From Odontocerum albicorne (lineage: Eukaryota > Arthropoda > Insecta > Trichoptera > Odontoceridae), in the NCBI GenBank assembly GCA_949825065.1, contig OX463859.1, forward strand, positions 25,003,847 through 25,067,846: a stretch of 64,000 nt of DNA, given 5' to 3'. Shown piece after piece: positions 10,441 through 21,409 of the stretch. Within the stretch, counting starts at the first letter, position 1. Every line of letters begins with the position of its first letter. Position numbers and translations under genes: made by a program. Under the pieces are notes generated by a model, which saw only the letters and a program-made list of their open reading frames with translations, was not told the origin of the DNA and did not search any database.

Positions 10441-11240
10441 AACCTTAAGTTTACCCATAAAATCATTCATCGTTTAATATGACGACGAGTTAAAACGAAT
10501 GAGTTAATTTTGCGAAACTTTCAGTCCCACCTTTGTTTGCCTAGCAAATAGGAAGTTAGTTCTGCATACCGGAAATGACTGACTGGAGGGTGAGTGTGGG
10601 GGGGACATTTGTATTACAGGATGGCTGTATGCAGACATAATGCCTTCAGTCACGTGATACCAATGTTAGTAGCTGCTGAATTATTGACGTATTTACAAGT
10701 TTATCAGAATTAATGTTTTTTTAGTGATGAATGTTTTTTATAAGGTTTGAAATAATAAGGTTGAGAGGATGTAATATTTTTTATGTTTTTTTTTAATACT
10801 TTATTTGTTGAATAGTTGTTCTAAAATATGTCTTATTTTACTAATTGTATAGTGAGTTTTTATGTATGAACAAATACGTCAATTTTTTTACGTCATTTAA
10901 AATTTGAGTATTACCCTTTAAATTTTATAAATAACTTTAAGATACTTTGAAATAGCACCATTGCGGTTACTTTTTTAATATACAGTAGCATGCTACTTAT
11001 GAATCTAAGAAAAATGTAGATGTAACGCTATTTTACGGCTGCTTTAAATACGAAGCAGCTACTTTTGGCGATTTTTTTTAACAAAATTGATTTCTTATGA
11101 CCGCTACATTTGTTTCTCTTTTATATTCTAAGGCCTTTTTTTTAAAGGAGACTGACTTTAAGGTCACTATCATTGGTGTACATACAATCATATACATAAT
11201 AACTTATGGACACCAATATACAACAACTGTGGCCTGGTTA
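10441..11240. other. AT-rich spacer
   Basis: No gene recognised. 10500-10660 is less AT-rich and not obviously repeated. Confidence 0.35.
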
Positions 11241-11244
11241 TTTT

Positions 11245-11405
11245 TACATTTATCTCTAGTCGTGAGGTTGCTGGTTTGATTCCCATTGGTTCAAATATTA
11301 AAGGGGTTAAGTGTTGTTTTCAGTTAACACTTGTTTAACAACTTGCTGGTTCGTAAGAAGATTTTGCCACATTGTAATAAACCTAACAGGTTGTGTTTTA
11401 TATAA
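11245..11405 (+). mobile_element. SINE group A, degraded
   Basis: The B-box-like ggtttgattcccattggt is followed by the body (gttttcagttaacacttgtt) and tail (gattttgccacattgtaata, then aacctaacaggt). The A box is eroded. Confidence 0.6.
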
Positions 11406-11694
11406 AGAAAGTTTAACAATAAAAACTCGAAAAGTTCGTTAGTATGTGAGCTATGTTTTACTGTGATTAGGCGAGTTATGCCGAATTTAAGTCTTAAATC
11501 ACGAGTTTATATGAAAACTTATTAATATTTTCAAAAATATATTCAACTAGTTTTCGTGCAGGTCTAACCTTTAAAAATTTTATATGAATATACGCAAGAG
11601 ATTACTACTATTTCTAACTATTTTTTTTTTAATAATATTCAACTGTATTTTTTTTTATAATTTTGCAAAACAAACTAATTTCAATTAGTCCAGA

Positions 11695-11859
11695 TCAATG
11701 AATTTTAGTAAATATTTTTTTCCATGATATATTTTCCATGGCACATGATTTAAACAAAAAAAAAACACGCAATTTTCTTCGCGTATTCACACTTGAACAA
11801 TTATTTAAATAAAATGTTTTAATAACTTCAACACGTTGTTGCGGAGTTAGATGCTCCAT
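11695..11859 (-). pseudogene. Mariner-like transposase, N-terminal fragment
   Basis: From an ATG whose complement is at 11857-11859 the minus strand reads MEHLTPQQRVEVIKTFYLNN, then CSSVNTRRKLRVF. This is the first helix-turn-helix of a mariner-like transposase family common in insects (TPQQRxxIIExYxxNxCSVxxTxRxLRxxF). Similarity stops after about 34 residues and the rest of the frame is unrelated. No catalytic domain is nearby. Confidence 0.6.
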
Positions 11860-12074
11860 AATAAATTGTTTTTGACCATTCTCCACGACTGTCAAATATG
11901 AACTGACAAATGACAGCCAAATCAAAATGATGTTCAAACAAAATCGGCTTGGAACATAAAACGAATCCTGCATAAACTTTAAATCACATTTGAAAAAAAA
12001 GTTTGCCCAATATTTAAAAAAAACCACTTATTGTGTTAGATATTAGTTTTCAATGATTATAAAAAGACAATACG

Positions 12075-12205
12075 TAAAGCGCCGTTTAGAGAGAAAACTT
12101 TCTCTCAAGGGAGCTTTTTATTGGTATTCGAATCCACTACTATTGAAAAATAAAACTGTTACAAAAAATAAGTTGGATGGACAAGAAAGTGGTGACTGAT
12201 TTCAT
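12075..12205 (-). mobile_element. SINE group B fragment
   Basis: Antisense: agcgccgtttagagagaaaa, ctctcaagggagctttttat, the B-box complement attcgaatcc, and the body word gtggtgactg. Confidence 0.6.
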
Positions 12206-12620
12206 ATTTACAAACGAGAGAATGGTGTATTTACTGTTCAACGTTATATTTTGTAAGATAATTAATTATAAATTTACGATAGTTTCCCTCGTTGAGATAT
12301 TGTGTTAAACTTTTCAATATTATCTAAGTGATTTCATTTTATAGCTGATTTAAATATAAGTTAGGTATTTCCTGTAACAAAATAAGTAGTTTTTTTAGGT
12401 TTAACATATATCATACTTCTTTGTTCTTTCTTTTAAGTTAAACCTGTAATCTAATATTGTCAGAACGGCCTGTATTAAGACTTGGACTCCCAGATTCATC
12501 CTTTGGAGACCCTCCAGGGCAATGACTATCGATGAGAGCACCCGCATGAAACAATGCATTGCCACGTTATAAATCCTTATTTTTTTCTATCTTTCCACGT
12601 GATTTTGCCAGTGTCTTCAG
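12206..12620. other. spacer
   Basis: Nothing recognised. Confidence 0.4.
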
Positions 12621-14215
12621 CTGTTTTTTTTTATTAAACAAAGTAAATTATTGTACAAAAATTTGTCAAGGCTATACTTATATACAAATTTATTACTTAA
12701 GTAATCTTAATTATATGTTATAATTTATGAACTTACTTAATCTTATTTTCCTACAAATCATTTTATTTTATTTTTTCAATCTTAATAAATGAGATCTTAG
12801 AAATAATGAACACCTACATACTACTTATAACTAGATAACAATTCTTACACTAATTATTTAGCAAAAACAAGTCCACTCGTTCAGGCTACTTGTATTCTAT
12901 CACATTCACTCAGACCTTGGTCGTCCCAGCTAATACTGTAGGTGAACTAGTCAGGCAATAGATAATGCTTCGAGAGCTTGTGCTTATAACGGAATGGTAG
13001 GTAAGATTTACTCTCGTAAGCCCCCAGGGCAGCGACTAAGGGATTGCTGTGATTTTGTTGGCTTTTATAGAACTTCACGGTCCAAGCGAGGATGTGGTGT
13101 TGTAGGGTTTCTTCTCGCTGTTTGGCGTGATGTCGGGTAAGGTTTTTTGTTAAAATGGGATGGGTGTTAAAAGATATCTTGAATGCCTTGTTCTGCCCTC
13201 TTTAGAGTTTCAGGTGATCCGTGTTGCTCACACTACCCCAAACGGGTGCAGCATAGGTTAAGATAGGACGAATAAGGGTTTTAAAGAGGAGGAGCTTATT
13301 TTTGGGTGAAAGGAAGCTGCGTCGATGAAATATCGAACTGATAGCCCCTATGCCCTTGTGACCCTTCTGTCTGATGGTATTCAAATGGGTTTTCCACGTC
13401 AGCCGCCGGTCGAGGTGCAGGCCGAGGTATTTAACCACGTCCTACCACTCAACTAGGCAACCACCGATGAATAAGGGCATCGACGGCACTCTTTCTTTGA
13501 TTTTTCGAGAGAACATGATGGCCTCAGTTTTGGCGTCATTGATTTTGAGCCTCCAGTCCTAGTATTATTTATCAAAGATCTCAAGAGCAATCTGAAGACG
13601 GCGACCAGCTCGATCCACATTGAGTGACGATGCGTAGCATGCCACATCGTCAGCAAAGAGTACGAGCTTACAGTTTGAGGGAGTAGGAATGTCGTATGTG
13701 TAGATGTTAAATAGACATGGTCCAAGTATACTGCCTTGGGGGACACTCATAGGGATGGGCCTGGCGGATGACGTAGAATGATGAGTGGTGACTGTGAAAC
13801 TTCTATTGGAAAGTTAGGATTGGGGAAGTTTCACAAGATAGAGTGGAGTGCCAGTGAGGAGAAGTTTGTGTAGAAGTCCATCGTGCCAGACAGTATCAAA
13901 ATCCGTCTCGAGGTCCAGCAGTACCATGCTAGTACTTCTGTTTCTATTGAAGCGCATCGACACGTCTTCCACGACACGGGTAAGTTGCTGGACCGTGTTG
14001 TGTCTTGTCCTTAATCCAAATTGCTCATGAGGGAATGTATTATTGGATTCGTGATGGAACACTAACCTTGAGGCAACCACTCTCTCAAGGATCTTGCCAA
14101 GACCTGGAAGAAGGCTGATGGACCTGTAGCTAGTTGAGTTTTCGGTAGGTTTATTTGGCTTGTGGATAGGAATAATATTGGCTATTTTCCAAATACTCGG
14201 AAGGAGTTAGGCATT
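12621..14215 (-). mobile_element. 5'-truncated Jockey-like LINE with poly(A) tail
   Basis: The minus-strand coding remnant (about 12.9-14.215 kb) is followed by an AT-rich 3' UTR that ends in aataaaaaaaaa just before 12.62 kb, a poly(A) signal merged with a tail. The 5' end stops abruptly inside the reverse transcriptase, as in target-primed insertions that end early. It is the longest single retroelement copy in the window. Confidence 0.8.
12900..14215 (-). pseudogene. Jockey-like reverse transcriptase, interrupted
   Basis: One minus-strand frame runs through with only in-frame stops. In order: IWKIANIIPIHKPNKP, SYRSISLLPGLGKILERVV, HEQFGLRTRHNTVQQLTRVV, DLETDFDTVWHDGLLHKL (first catalytic Asp region), SVPQGSILGPCLFNIYTYDI, the catalytic FADD box near 13650, VKYLGLHLDRRLTWKTHL, and LIRPILTYAAPVWGSVS. 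These are the reverse transcriptase blocks and thumb of Jockey-clade ORF2. Stops after KLPQS, IFDK, VEW and HLKL inactivate it. Endonuclease and early RT blocks are missing. Confidence 0.85.
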
Positions 14216-14560
14216 TATTATTTTAGTAAGAAAAATCTTCGCTTTGAATGGTTTCTATTCTATCCTACAATATCTTCTAGTTTATAACTCCTTATCTTAA
14301 GTATTTTACCTGCAATAGCTCTGGAGAATTTAATTTTATTAGTTTACATTTTTTAACAAACACACGCATTGTTCTTGCTGTTTGTGCTCTAGATTATACT
14401 TTAAGAGTCAAAATTGGCTTCACCCGTAGGTATATGTAAATTTTGACCTCATATAGTTTTTATAACCAGACCACAACTATAGGCATCCACAAACAGTGCC
14501 ATTTTTTTTAAATGGCATCTTATTTATTTGTAGAGATCATAAGATCTGAGTATAATAACA
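14216..14560. other. spacer
   Basis: Nothing recognised. Confidence 0.35.
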
Positions 14561-14624
14561 CCTAGATATTTGAATTCGGAGAACGAAAAGGGGACAGGGA
14601 AAGAAAAAAAATTCGACTTGTTTT

Positions 14625-14672
14625 CTTCGACTTGTTCGGTTTCTTCGACTTGTTCGACTAGTTTCGACTTGT
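14625..14672. repeat. Short ttcgacttgtt repeat
   Basis: The word tcgacttgtt recurs four or five times at 10-18 bp spacing beside the LINE remnant. It is a small local expansion. Confidence 0.6.
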
Positions 14673-14880
14673 TATTGCATGGAGTAGAATCATGGACCCT
14701 CAAAGTTAGTAGTATGAACCGACTGGAAACATTCGAAATGTGTATGCACCGGAGAATGCTACGGATACCCTGGATGGATATTGTCAGCAACACAAGGGTT
14801 CTTCAAAGAGCCAAAGTCTCAGATGATATTCAACGTTGGGGGGACCTGCCATGACACTGGGAAGAAGAAGAAGGAGGGCA
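14670..14880 (+). pseudogene. LINE group H remnant
   Basis: The plus strand reads LLHGVESWTLKVSSMNRLET, FEMCMHRRMLRIPWMDIVSN and TRVLQRAKV. This is the conserved region after the reverse transcriptase (LYGxExWTLxxxxMxRLExFEMWxYRRxLxIPWxxxVxNxEVLxR). It is 5' and 3' truncated. Confidence 0.7.
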
Positions 14881-15600
14881 GACGTCAAGGAAGCCTACAC
14901 TAAATCATCTCTAAGGGATTAAAATCGTCAATAAAAAATAGAAATAAATATAAAAAAGTAACCTATCAAAATATTTAAATGAGTTTGACGAACTTTATAA
15001 TCTTCCAATATTCTAGTAATTAGTAAATAAACCTTTTTGTCAAAACACAATTAGTCTTCTCAAAACTTGAATTTTAATGGTGAATTTTCTTGTCGCTAAA
15101 AATGTAAATCTTTTAACTTTGCTATTTCATATTTATTTTATGGCCTTGACCTTCCAATTAGTAAAAATACTCCTCGAATAGATTTCCCCCGACTCCTTAT
15201 GTTTTTTTTTACCACATTTTACCTTCAAAACATCTATCCTTTTAAAAATTCAAGAAGATATGGTTCTTAATAGACGAATATTTCTGATTTAAGATATACA
15301 AGTTGTTAACAGAATATTATCATTTCAGAAAACCTTGAACTAGGAAACTCTTCGAAATGTTTATTTAAGAGTTTTTAAAAATATTTTATTATTTTTCTCA
15401 TTTTAAAAAGTTTCATGGTAAATTATTATAAATGTAAAATATTTTTTTAGAAGGCAATCCACCCACACTGGGTTGATTTGTGCCATCATATCAAAGTCAA
15501 TTTGCAATACCACGAGTCAATATATTGTAATAAAATATATTGTAAAAAAATGAATTTCGAAGAATGACAATTTTTGACCATTGAAATATTAAACTGATTC
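14881..15600. other. AT-rich spacer
   Basis: Nothing recognised. Confidence 0.4.
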
Positions 15601-15604
15601 AACT

Positions 15605-16135
15605 TCAAAGATTATCCTAAGTGGTTATCTATTTTCTACGTTTCCTTCTTTCAAAGTATAATTCATTTGACCCAATTGTACTTCTTGTACCATTTTTTCT
15701 ACACACATTTGCATAATATATGTTTTGTGGGTGTTTCTTCATTCGTTAGTTCAACATCTCTATTCCTCACAGAGTACTCTTCATTCGTTAGTTCAACATC
15801 TTCAATACTCACAGTGTACTCTTCATTCGTTAGTTCAACATCTCTCATCCTCACAGAGTACTCTTCATTCGTTAGTTCAACATCTCTCATCCTCACAGAG
15901 TACTTTTCATTCATAAGTTCATCATCTTTAATACTCACAGAGTACTCTTCATTCGTTAGTTCAACATCTCTAATCCTCACAGAGTACTCTTCATTCGTTA
16001 GTTCAACATCTCTAATCCTTACAGAGTACTCTTTTATTTATCTTACTCAAACATCAGCCTAAAGTTCACTTTTATCCATAGTCACCTTATTCAGTATTCT
16101 GTTATACAATAACACCTCATTTATACTGCTTAGTG
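15605..16135 (-). pseudogene. LINE group D remnant hosting a minisatellite
   Basis: Flanks of the 42-bp array read, on the minus strand, as group D ORF2 text: RNEV-like then V-T-DKSEL upstream (compare RNEVIRDRYEPKTDVL at 40.1 kb), and VELTNEE, DPxxLV-like sequence downstream. The array unit translates as VELTNEEYSVRMRD, a variant of the group's GYVERMNEE segment. Confidence 0.6.
15733..16035. repeat. 42-bp minisatellite, about 7 copies
   Basis: The unit (agagtactcttcattcgtta, gttcaacatctctcatcctc, ac) repeats at 42-bp steps from 15771 with a partial copy before it. Being 14 codons long, it keeps frame and yields a repeated VELTNEEYSVRMRD on the minus strand and a 131-codon open frame on the plus strand. 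Confidence 0.95.
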
Positions 16136-16139
16136 GAGG

Positions 16140-17160
16140 GATTTCAATATCATTACAATCGCAAAAATAATAATTTTTAACAATAATTTTATTTAAAAAT
16201 ATTTCTACTTTTATCAAGTTTTAAACCAGCAAACACTATTTTAACTGATCGATCATTTAAATAAGTTAATTTGATGTTTTAAATGGAATAAATCGGGTTC
16301 TTGTTAATTTCTGAACAGGGTGTATTGTTGTATAACTCTTCATTGATTACACCTGAAACATGAATTTCAAATTATTCACACATCAGCCCGCCGTTATTTG
16401 TCTTGTCTAATCAATAGATCTCTCGTCACTTGGTAAATTTGCAATTAAATTGCTTACCAAATTTTCAACCCCAGTTTGTTTTCCTGTGCCACTTCATCAT
16501 ACGTTACATTGAGGGTTAGTGTTTATTTTGCCATAATAACTGTTGAGTTTATATAAAAAAAATTATTTATATACAAAATTAGTGAATATCTCCTACATAT
16601 GGCTTTTTTTAAAAGTAATTCACCCTCACAAGAATATGTGCTACCAAATTTAAACCAAAACTCTATAAGGGTTAGTATAGTAATTTTAATTTAAAACAAG
16701 ACTATTTTAAACGTCTTCTGATTAAATTTCAAAATAGATAGTAAACGATCTATAAGAAGAAAAGTTTTTTTTAATTATGAAAAGCAACACATAGTAAGTG
16801 GCAAAAGTATGATATTGAGTTAATCAAATTAATCTTGTAATGGACAATTGAAAACACATAGTGTTATCATCCAGATTAAACTCGTAGCTGGGATCCTCCA
16901 ACATACCCATTATGTAAAGGTACGGAATTGCCACCGAGTGGCTCGTGATTGGCACTTTCATCTTGTTTATTTTCACTACATTTAACCACGGTTTCAAAAG
17001 TAAAGACTGCTGGATTGATTTATGTATCTCCTTATTAAAATAAGTTAAAAAGCACTTTAAAATTCGTTACTGCAAAGTGTCTGTAATTTTATTTAAAATA
17101 TCAGTTACTTATTGTGAAATATTAGAGAACAAAAATTGCTGTTCTATCTCAGAAGTTATT
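16140..17160. other. AT-rich spacer
   Basis: No gene or element recognised. Confidence 0.4.
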
Positions 17161-17170
17161 GAATCTTAAA

Positions 17171-17610
17171 AGAGCTGAATGTTGTAATATCTAGTCAGAA
17201 TATTTTTAGAAGAGCTGCATGTTGTAATGTCTAGTTAGAATATTTTTAGAAGAGCTGCATGTTGTAATGTCTAGTCAGAATATTTTTAGAAGAGCTGCAT
17301 GTTGTAATGTCTAGTCAGAATATTTTTAGAAGAGCTGCATGTTGTAATATCTAGTCAGAATATTTTTAGAAGAGCTGCATGTTGTAATGTCTAGTAAGAA
17401 TATTTGTAGAAGAGCTGCATGTTGTAATGTCTAGTCAGAATATTTTTAGAAGAGCTGCATGTTGTAATGTCTAGTCAGAATATTTTAAGAAGAGCTGCAT
17501 GTTGTAATATCTAGTCAGAATATTTTTAGAAGAGCTGCATGTTGTAATGCCTAGTCAGAATATTTTTAGAAGAGCTGCATGTTGTAATGTCTAGTCAGAA
17601 TATTTTTCAT
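17171..17610. repeat. 40-bp minisatellite, 11 copies
   Basis: The unit agagctgcatgttgtaatgt ctagtcagaatatttttaga repeats from 17171 at 40-bp steps. Variants are few (gaat for gcat in copy 1, atat for atgt in several). The period is constant. Confidence 0.95.
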
Positions 17611-18630
17611 CAGATTAACTTCGATAATTAAATTCGAAACTCGCAGTGGGATTCGAACCGATCAATGTTTATTTTTAATAAAAATAATGTTTCATTATCG
17701 AACACAGGATAACAGAAATGTCAAATTTGTTACCGCAAACTAATCAAAAATATTATTGGTTTCAACTCTAATTAGCCTTTCCTTCCAGCACACGTTCCTT
17801 TTTCCAACAACTGATGATATGTTTAATTTTTATTGTTTATTAATTTTATATAAATGAATAATAAGAGGAAATTTAGTAAATGTTTTTAACAATCATTTGA
17901 AATTTTATTATTATAACCCATTTCTAACTAAATATGCTAAAGTAAACGATTGATCAGGTAAATAACAAATAAATTATGTCGAAAGTCAACCGATTCGGAC
18001 CCTGATAAAGTTTAGGAACAACATCTAACCTTTCAATCGAACCACATCAATCGAACCACATCTTATCGTTCAAGTGTTCTTTTTATGAAAAATTAAACTG
18101 AATTAAGAACACTTCAAATATTCAAAATAAAGTAATGATCACTATTTCCAAATATAATAAACACGAGATTTAAAAATATGCTTTTTAATAAGGTATGTGC
18201 GTAGGAAAAAAAACTAATTTTTTTACGCCATAGTCTTTATTTTTACGTAATATAGAAGATTTTTTCCCAAGTATACTAGAAAAAGTTAATAATAAAGACC
18301 CATAACGGTTTCCAAAACCAAAATAATACAAATTCAATTATTTATGCTTCAAAAATACATTTTGGACGAATTTTCATATGGAAATTTCGTTTTACATGAA
18401 ATTGATAGATTTAAGTATAGTTGATGTTTTAAAATACATTTTCTATTGAAAAATTATACATAGAAGTTAATACTGTGAAAACTAGTTTGTTATTATCTTC
18501 TAAACTAAATTAACTACAATCATTTTGGTGACGATATAACTCCGTTATTAACTATTTTTTGTCTAGTTCGCGTAATTGTGATACAATGAAGTGCTTATAA
18601 ATACAATGAATATGAGAAATGAAGAGCTAT
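17611..18630. other. AT-rich spacer
   Basis: No gene recognised. A B-box-like gggattcgaaccg at 17648 is isolated and was not called. Confidence 0.4.
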
Positions 18631-18631
18631 A

Positions 18632-18703
18632 AGACACGAACAGTATAAAAGACACGTGCAGTTTAAAAGACACGCGCAGTATAAAAGACACGTGCAGTTT
18701 AAA
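18632..18703. repeat. 18-bp tandem repeat, 4 copies in AB-AB order
   Basis: The unit agacacgtgcagtttaaa alternates with agacacg-cagtataaa, giving a 36-bp dimer repeated twice. Confidence 0.85.
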
Positions 18704-19325
18704 ATTTGTCAATAAGGTAATAATTGTTAGGGTTTAGTGCCGGTAGATAAATGACATTTAAAAAAGGCTGAATACGAATATTTTTTATAATATTTGTTAA
18801 AAGAACAAAAAAACATGACGTCTTCTATAACGAAGAGGAAGTATGCTTGTTTCTCACTCGAGATTTTCGGGTTTTATTCTTAATGGTGACCAAAAAGATA
18901 CTGTGTCCCAGTCTGTTTTTTTTATGTAAAAAGTCTTGGTTCGTTCGAAAACGTTGCAATGTTCCATTAAACCTTTTAGATTGTATTGTGTGCAAAAAAA
19001 TGTAATTAAATACAAAAATACGTTTAACGAAGTCAAGAAAACTTCACCTATTTTTATATTAATTGCATTGGGGTTATTTTGTACCCCATTGATGAAACTC
19101 GTTCAATTCAAAGTTGAGGTTAAGGTTGCTTAAGGTTAATATTGTTTGTATGTGAAGCTTTCAGTTAAATCCTTAACATATATGGCACATCACTTAACTT
19201 GACTTAGTGCGAGGTAAGGAGATATATGGTTTTGAATGTAAACAATCAGATGGAATGTTAATATCTACATTTGATTAACACCCGTGTTAATCATAAATGA
19301 GGCTCACCGATTGGTTTACTTTATC
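18704..19325. other. AT-rich spacer
   Basis: Nothing recognised. Confidence 0.35.
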
Positions 19326-19329
19326 TAAA

Positions 19330-19880
19330 CCATTGCAGAGTGCCCTTTTTCATCATACTGAATACATAAGTCTCAAATTCACATTCATCATTAATCACTT
19401 AATTCCCTATTCTTTCATACACTGTCACCCCGTGTACTATTCATAGTGTGCGCATTTATTTGGATTCTTTCTGCATTATTCGTTTCATTTTCATGCATAC
19501 AAGCTGTGAATTCTTTCTGTATGATTCGTTTCATTTTCATGCATACAAGTTGTGAATTCTTTCTGTATTATTCGTTTCATTTTCATGCATACAAGCTGTG
19601 AATTCTTTCTGTATTATTCGTTTCATTTTCATGCATACAAGCTGTGAATTCTTTCTGTATTGTTCGTTTCATTTTCATGTATACAAGCTGTGAATTATCT
19701 TATCTTTTGTAAATATAAAAAACATCAAGAATGTAATTGATCGAGAATCCAAAGAAGACCTAAAGCAAATTTAAGTATTTTAAGCAAATTTATTTTGTAT
19801 AACACATATACATATAATCACGCAGTGCCCGTTGCGGGATAGACAGAGATAACTCATCTCCAAACTTTACTTTCCAACTT
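19330..19880 (-). pseudogene. LINE group D remnant hosting a minisatellite
   Basis: At 19330-19460 the order agagtgccctttttcatc, cacattcatcattaatcact and cactgtcaccccgtgtacta follows the antisense coding text of group D at 24.0-24.1 kb (catcgtcaccccatgtattt). Near 19820-19860 the 3' signature gcgggatagacagagataac follows. Coding sense is lost. Confidence 0.5.
19461..19690. repeat. 46-bp minisatellite, 5 copies
   Basis: The unit gtgaattctttctgtattat, tcgtttcattttcatgcata, caagct repeats with a 46-bp period (starts at 19506 and 19552). The first copy is partial at 19461. Its words match the antisense LINE group D region that codes the YG-ET segment. Confidence 0.9.
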
Positions 19881-19885
19881 TTTTA

Positions 19886-19933
19886 TGATTATTTTAAAAA
19901 CATATATACGAATGTTTTTAAAATAATCATAAA
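19886..19933. repeat. Perfect hairpin abutting a transposon end
   Basis: The arms tatgattattttaaaaacat and its complement are separated by about 8 bases. The hairpin ends within 10 bp of the left terminal repeat of the next element. Confidence 0.8.
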
Positions 19934-19940
19934 ATTAATG

Positions 19941-20345
19941 GTGTTTTTTTGGGTGTGATAGGATTTTGAATTGGCTGTTAAGATCGTGCGATTTAACGCC
20001 GCTGAATTATTTTCTTTAGGTTTATGTTAAATCACAGGTTTACACCGACCAACCCAAGACTCTTGATGGACTCGAGGCCAACATTTGTCGTGTTTTTGGC
20101 ACCATACAGCCGGAAATACTCCACCGAGTCATCGAAAATTGGCGTGATCATTTACCTAAATAACTTGCTATTTATTAGAATTGAGGCTTATATTATAGTT
20201 GATAAAATAATTAAAATTACTGAACATCGTTACAAGGTTGTATTGGGGCCAATTTGTGAGCTGTCACAGGACTCATCCTAGAATTTCCGAACTATAGTTG
20301 TTGTTTTATTTCAAAAACCAATTATATCACACCCAAAAAAAGACG
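19941..20345 (+). mobile_element. Mariner-like deletion derivative
   Basis: Terminal inverted repeats tttttttgggtgtgata (19944-19960) and its complement (20324-20341) bound about 405 bp. Inside is only the C-terminal part of a mariner-like transposase. N-terminal and first catalytic regions are deleted, so it could move only with transposase supplied elsewhere. Confidence 0.75.
19970..20175 (+). pseudogene. Mariner-like transposase C-terminus
   Basis: The plus strand reads RSCDLTPLNYFL, stop, VYVKSQVYTDQPKTLDGLEA, NICRVFGTIQPEILHRVIEN, W. This is the segment around the third catalytic Asp (SCDLTPLDYFLWGYVKxxVY) and the following helix (IRRVIxxIxPxxLxxVIENW). The WG of the motif is lost to a stop. 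Confidence 0.75.
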
Positions 20346-20349
20346 CTTT

Positions 20350-20878
20350 ATATATTTTTATAAATACTATAAATATTATTTTATAAGAATTTAATTATCA
20401 AATTTACGAGTTTTTAAAATACGAAAATAAATAAATAAATTTAATTATCCAGTGTTTTGAGAATAGCGAATAACGTATAATAAAAAGTTTTAACATTTAG
20501 GATAGTCTAAAGAAGATGTTTTTATTATTTTTCCTTTATCCGGCCCATTAATCATTGAGATTAACCTTCTGTGTCAGGAGCCCCATTTAAATCTCATTCT
20601 GCTCGAGGTTTAAATACTTGAAAAGCTTTGTAAAAATCTTTATGGAATTGAGCGTGACCGGTTTATATTGAATTCGTTCATTTAATTATATTAGTTACTG
20701 AACGGATACCATACCGACCTATCAATAAATTTACTGACAAAATAAAAAATTTCAGGTATTGAAAAGCGGTGTTCTCTTTATCTCAAGTCAAATCGTCGAT
20801 GTTCGATAATCTGAAGTCTCGTTAACTGGGTTGCAGATTAAATATTTTGTTTTTTAAAAACAACTAAAAATTAAGATA
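20350..20878. other. AT-rich spacer
   Basis: Nothing recognised. Confidence 0.4.
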
Positions 20879-20879
20879 C

Positions 20880-21300
20880 CCTTTTTGTCAATTATCATAC
20901 TTCTTCTCCCTGGCTCCATCCCAACTCATTGTCTACGAAGACTGTTGGGGTCAGTTCTTCTCGTCCTCAGGTTGCATGCTCTTCTGTCCCGGACTACGTC
21001 ACCCAGGCCATGCCTCTGCATCAGGTTATCTTTTTGCACCATCCATGAATTCTTTTGTCTTCCTCTGGTTGTTATTCGAAGAAGATCCATGGAGATTGCC
21101 TGGTTCACAATGTGATCGGGTGCTCTGCGTCCAACGTGCCCATACCATCTCAATCGCCTCTCCTCCATCTTACTGTTGATGTTTGTAACACCTAGGCTTC
21201 CACGAATGCGTGAGATTTTTATTTTGTCTCTTAGGGACACACCTGCTAACCATCTTAGCATGCGCATTTCAGCAGTTTCTAGTTGCCAATTACCATACAA
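20880..21300 (-). pseudogene. LINE group K, ORF2 C-terminal remnant
   Basis: The minus strand is open and reads WQLETAEMRMLRWLAGVSLR, DKIKISRIRGSLGV, ERRLRWYGHVGRRAPDHIVN, RGRQKNSWMV and RTRRTDPNSLRRQ. It belongs to the well-known ORF2 C-terminal pattern ETAEMRMLRWMxGVxxxDKIRNxxIRGxLGV, RLRWYGHVxRR, GRPKxxW, ADP. The reverse transcriptase core is absent. The copy at 52.3 kb is the same group and extends further upstream. Confidence 0.8.
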
Positions 21301-21409
21301 TACATAAAAAACATTAAACTGTCTTAATTGGTTATTTGTGACGGATAACAAAACTGGCGAAATTGTGAACAAGTCATAAAGAAACTCCCCCGGTCGATAA
21401 CGTTGCATA

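Noticed and set aside
14565..14600. Minus-strand FKYLGVIIL as a LINE motif
   Set aside because: Only nine residues, opposite strand to the adjacent LINE remnant, no supporting flanks.
15667..16062. 131-codon plus-strand frame with repeated SSFVSSTSLILTEY
   Set aside because: It is the antisense reading of a 42-bp minisatellite. Length follows from the unit being a multiple of 3 without stops.
17171..17610. CRISPR array
   Set aside because: Units are contiguous with no unique spacers, and the DNA is eukaryotic.
17640..17665. B-box-like gggattcgaaccg as a SINE
   Set aside because: No A box or family body around it.
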